From assembly GCF_002257665.1 (NCBI RefSeq), contig NZ_MQWB01000001.1:3607119-3671118 (forward strand): a stretch of 64,000 bases of DNA, written 5' to 3'. Both the position numbers and the translations under genes were made by a program. Numbering within the stretch: the stretch's first letter is position 1; every line of letters starts with the position of its first letter. Positions 61,671-64,000 of the stretch are shown here, one piece after another. The notes under the pieces were generated by a model, which was not told the origin of the DNA, ran no database searches, and saw only the letters and a list, made by a program, of their open reading frames with translations. Source of the DNA: Rubricoccus marinus (GTDB lineage Bacteria > Bacteroidota > Rhodothermia > Rhodothermales > Rubricoccaceae).

Positions 61671-64000
61671 ATGGATCTCCCCGTGCCTCAGCTTCCCGTT
61701 ACCGACCCCGTCCTCATCGTTGCGATCACGATGGGGATCCTGCTCCTGGGCCCGCTCCTGTTCGAGCGGTTCCGGATTCCAGGGCTTGTAGGCCTGATCG
61801 CGCTGGGCGCCGTGGCGGGCCCCAGCATGACCGGTCTCTTGGAGCGCGACGCCACGTTCCAACTCCTCGGCACGCTGGGGTTGCTCTACCTCATGTTCAT
61901 TGCGGGCGTGACGCTGGACCTGGGCGAGTTCTCGCGCCAGAGGCGCCGGGCCATCGGCTTCGGGCTGCTCTCGTTCGCGATCCCCATGGCGCTCGCGTTC
62001 ACCGTCGGCACGAGCGTTTTGGGCTACTCGCCTCTGGCGTCGGCGCTGTTGGGGAGCATTGTGGGGAGCCACACGCTGCTGGCGCTGCCTCTGGCGGGCA
62101 AGCTCGGGATCTCCAAAAACACCTCGATCGTGGTGGCAACGGGGGCAACGCTGGTGACGGACCTGGCCTCGCTGCTGGTTCTCGCGATCGTGCAGGGGAT
62201 GCAAAGCGGGGAGGCTGGCGTGGGGTTCTGGCTGAAGTTTGAGGGGCTGACGCTCTTGTGGGCGGTGTTCGTGTTGTGGATGCTGCCGCGCGTCGCGCGG
62301 GCGTTTTTCCGCCGCGTGCGGCGCGAGGACGACCAGGCGTTCGCGTTTTTGCTCGCGGCCGTGTTCCTGACCGCGTGGCTGGCATCGCTCGTAGGGCTGG
62401 CGCCCATTATCGGCGCGTTCGTGGCGGGCATCGCGCTCAACCGGATGGTGCCCAAGCAGAGCCCGCTGATGACGCGGCTGCGGTTCGTGGGCGACGCCAT
62501 CCTGATCCCGTTCTTCCTCGTCTCGGTGGGGCTGCTCGTGGACGTGAGCGTGCTGGGCTCGCCAGAGGTGTGGGGTCTGGCGCTCGTCTTCTCGGGCCTC
62601 GTCGTGGTGGGCAAGGGCAGCGCGGCGCTGCTGGGGCGCCCCCTGTTTGGCTTCACGCGGGAAGAGAGCTTGACCGTGGCGGGGCTCACGTTCCCGCAAG
62701 CGGCTGCGACGTTGGCCGTGACGCTGATCGGCTTCGAGATCGGCTTGTTCTCGCAGACCGCCGTCAACGCCGTCGTGGTGCTGATCGTGATCACATGCCT
62801 GTTGGGGCCGCTCCTCGTGCGGCGCTTCGGTGCGAAGCTGGCCCTCGCGGAAGCCGAGCGCCCCTACGAGCCCGCGCGCGCGCCCGAGCGCATCTTGGTG
62901 CCTCTGGCGAACCCGGAGACGGCGACCGAACTCATGGAACTGGCGCTACTCGTGCGCAGCGACCAGAGCGAGGAGCCCGTGTACCCGCTCACCATCGCCA
63001 GAGGCGGGTTCGACGAAGCGTCGCACGTGGCGGACGCGGAGCGCGTGATGGAGCGCGCGGTGCTGCACTGCACCTCGGCGGACGTGCCGGTCTCGCCAAC
63101 GGTGCGCATCGACGACAACGCGACGGCGGGCATCTTGAGGGCCGCGCGTGAGATCCGCGCGTCGGAGATCATCGCGGGATGGTCCGGGGCGCCCTCGGCG
63201 GGGGACCGGGCGTTTGGCGGCGTGCTGGATAGCGTGCTGGAGGGCAGCCGCGCGATGATGGTGGTCGCGCGGCTCGTGCGGCCTCTGGCGGCGGCGAAGC
63301 GGCTGGTGATCCTGATCCCGCCGCTGGCGTGGCGCGAGGCCGGCTTTGCCCGTGCCGTCCGTGTGCTGAGCGTACTGGCCGCCCACAAGGGGATGAGCGT
63401 GGTGGTGCTCGCGGTGGAGAGCGACCGCGAGGTTCTGGAGGTGCGTCTGGGCCAGACGCGGCCCGAACTTGACGCCGACATCCAGGCGCTCGGGGACTGG
63501 AAGGACGTCATGGGCGCGATGGACGTGCTGGCCGAAGAGGGCGACGTGATCGCGCTGCTCAACGTGCGCCAGGGGACGGTCGCGTGGCGCCCGGCGCTGA
63601 CGCGCCTGCCGCGCGTGTTGGCGCGGCGGTTCGACACGCTGGACCTGCTCACGATCTACCTCTCGGAGTCGGAGGTGGCGGCGCAAGCGGCCGCAGCGGT
63701 AGACGGGGTGGGCGACGACGATCTGTACCTGCCCGCCGAGAACATCCACCTGGGGCTGGAGCCTGCGGAGACGGAAGCGCTGCTGCGCCGGCTGTTCTAT
63801 GGTGGCTTCCCAGACCACCCCGGGCTCGCCGCCCGCCTCGCGGAGCACGTCGCGCGGGTCCACGCGGAAAGCGCGCCGGAGATCATGCCGGGTGTCGTGT
63901 TCTACCACGCGCACGTGGCCGATGTGGACGAGCCCGCCACGTTTGTGGGCGTCTGCGCCAGAGGTGCCACCCTTCCAGACACAGGCAGCCCCGCTCGGGT
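61671..64000 (+). CDS. Cation/proton antiporter (CPA2-like) fused to stress-protein-like and PTS EIIA-like regions, partial
   Basis: The open frame starts at ATG 61671 (MDLPVPQLPVTDPVLIVAIT) and runs off the window after 776 codons. Residues about 10-385 form a 12-helix monovalent cation:proton antiporter core, with LLGSIVGSHTLLALPLAG, GATLVTDLASLLVLAIVQG and LAPIIGAFVAGIALNRMVP. Two stress-protein-like regions follow (ERILVPLANPETATELMELA and KRLVILIPPLAWREAGFARA). Near the end, LRRLFYGGFPDHPGLAARLA and MPGVVFYHAHVADVDEPATF resemble a PTS EIIA-type domain with its His. Likely cytoplasmic-membrane located, exchanging Na+ or K+ for H+. The stop is outside the window. Confidence 0.9.
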   Translation, partial: MDLPVPQLPVTDPVLIVAITMGILLLGPLLFERFRIPGLVGLIALGAVAGPSMTGLLERDATFQLLGTLGLLYLMFIAGVTLDLGEFSRQRRRAIGFGLLSFAIPMALAFTVGTSVLGYSPLASALLGSIVGSHTLLALPLAGKLGISKNTSIVVATGATLVTDLASLLVLAIVQGMQSGEAGVGFWLKFEGLTLLWAVFVLWMLPRVARAFFRRVRREDDQAFAFLLAAVFLTAWLASLVGLAPIIGAFVAGIALNRMVPKQSPLMTRLRFVGDAILIPFFLVSVGLLVDVSVLGSPEVWGLALVFSGLVVVGKGSAALLGRPLFGFTREESLTVAGLTFPQAAATLAVTLIGFEIGLFSQTAVNAVVVLIVITCLLGPLLVRRFGAKLALAEAERPYEPARAPERILVPLANPETATELMELALLVRSDQSEEPVYPLTIARGGFDEASHVADAERVMERAVLHCTSADVPVSPTVRIDDNATAGILRAAREIRASEIIAGWSGAPSAGDRAFGGVLDSVLEGSRAMMVVARLVRPLAAAKRLVILIPPLAWREAGFARAVRVLSVLAAHKGMSVVVLAVESDREVLEVRLGQTRPELDADIQALGDWKDVMGAMDVLAEEGDVIALLNVRQGTVAWRPALTRLPRVLARRFDTLDLLTIYLSESEVAAQAAAAVDGVGDDDLYLPAENIHLGLEPAETEALLRRLFYGGFPDHPGLAARLAEHVARVHAESAPEIMPGVVFYHAHVADVDEPATFVGVCARGATLPDTGSPAR

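Larger units (their letters stand above)
1..64000. repeat. Highly iterated 10-mer GCCTCTGGCG / CGCCAGAGGC dispersed through the window
   Basis: The exact 10-mer or its complement appears about 28 times in the first 5.04 kb by hand count, 14 in each orientation, against roughly 0.05 expected from base composition. It lies in genes of unrelated function, in all three codon phases on both strands, and between genes. Back-to-back copies give two kinds of perfect 18-bp palindrome. The GGCGCC-centred kind is at 1636, 16023, 21767, 24767, 26993, 33787, 51778 and 54286. The AGGCCT-centred kind is at 2944, 12127, 17585, 36575 and 46211. Single-mismatch relatives such as GCCGCTGGCG are also common. Density falls in some conserved genes and is zero in the sigma-54 activator at 24931-26226. 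Function is not established. Confidence 0.95.

Overview
The window comes from a GC-rich Bacteroidota-type bacterium, most plausibly the Rhodothermota/Rubricoccaceae branch. The evidence is two giant secreted proteins ending in type IX secretion (T9SS) sorting domains, a BatA-type membrane protein, a GH92 mannosidase, a sigma-54 activator paired with an LptE-type lipoprotein, very high GC and few purine-rich ribosome binding sites. The lineage is an inference from gene content, not a database match. About 46 protein genes, two pseudogenes, one tRNA and several hairpin terminators are supported.

Layout. 0-4.4 kb: hypothetical genes, a P-loop kinase, a SixA-type phosphatase and an orphan Pycsar-effector-like membrane protein. 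4.4-12 kb (minus strand): a phosphoesterase/outer-membrane-barrel fusion, an SdiA-regulated-type lipoprotein and penicillin-binding protein 1A. 12-17 kb: sirtuin, tRNA-Gln, PlsC, and a riboflavin cluster (hypothetical, ribD, lipoprotein, ribE) with start/stop overlaps. 17.2-17.7 kb: a gene-free stretch with a sigma-54-like promoter, several hairpins and a terminator, then miaB. 20-25 kb: a 2Fe-2S protein, then a glycosylasparaginase and a GH92 mannosidase that look like a glycoprotein-glycan degrading pair. 25-30.9 kb: sigma-54 activator, lptE, glycosyltransferase, TPR protein and anmK. 31-36.5 kb: CBS protein, hflX, a frameshifted NADAR gene and a BatA-type protein. 36.7-44.4 kb: two paralogous beta-helix T9SS proteins flanking a decayed MscS-channel remnant. 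44.6-57.4 kb: uvrA with a histone-like tail, a FIST/hybrid kinase pair, two glycosyltransferases, a DUF2911 protein, an aldo/keto reductase and pgi. 57.5-58.05 kb: a cluster of DnaA-box-like sites beside an AT-rich tract, a strong oriC candidate. 58-64 kb: a universal stress protein, Rieske oxygenase, hydrolase, glutaredoxin-like protein and a partial antiporter/stress-protein fusion.

The most striking signal is not a gene. The 10-mer GCCTCTGGCG (reverse complement CGCCAGAGGC) occurs roughly every 180 bases over the first 5 kb and remains frequent almost throughout. It sits in both orientations, in every codon frame and between genes. Fused copies form perfect 18-bp palindromes, and spaced inverted copies form hairpins after genes. 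It behaves like a DNA-uptake sequence or a HIP1-type highly iterated element, and it writes recurrent short peptides (ASG, PEA, PLA, LWR, ARG, RQR) into unrelated proteins.
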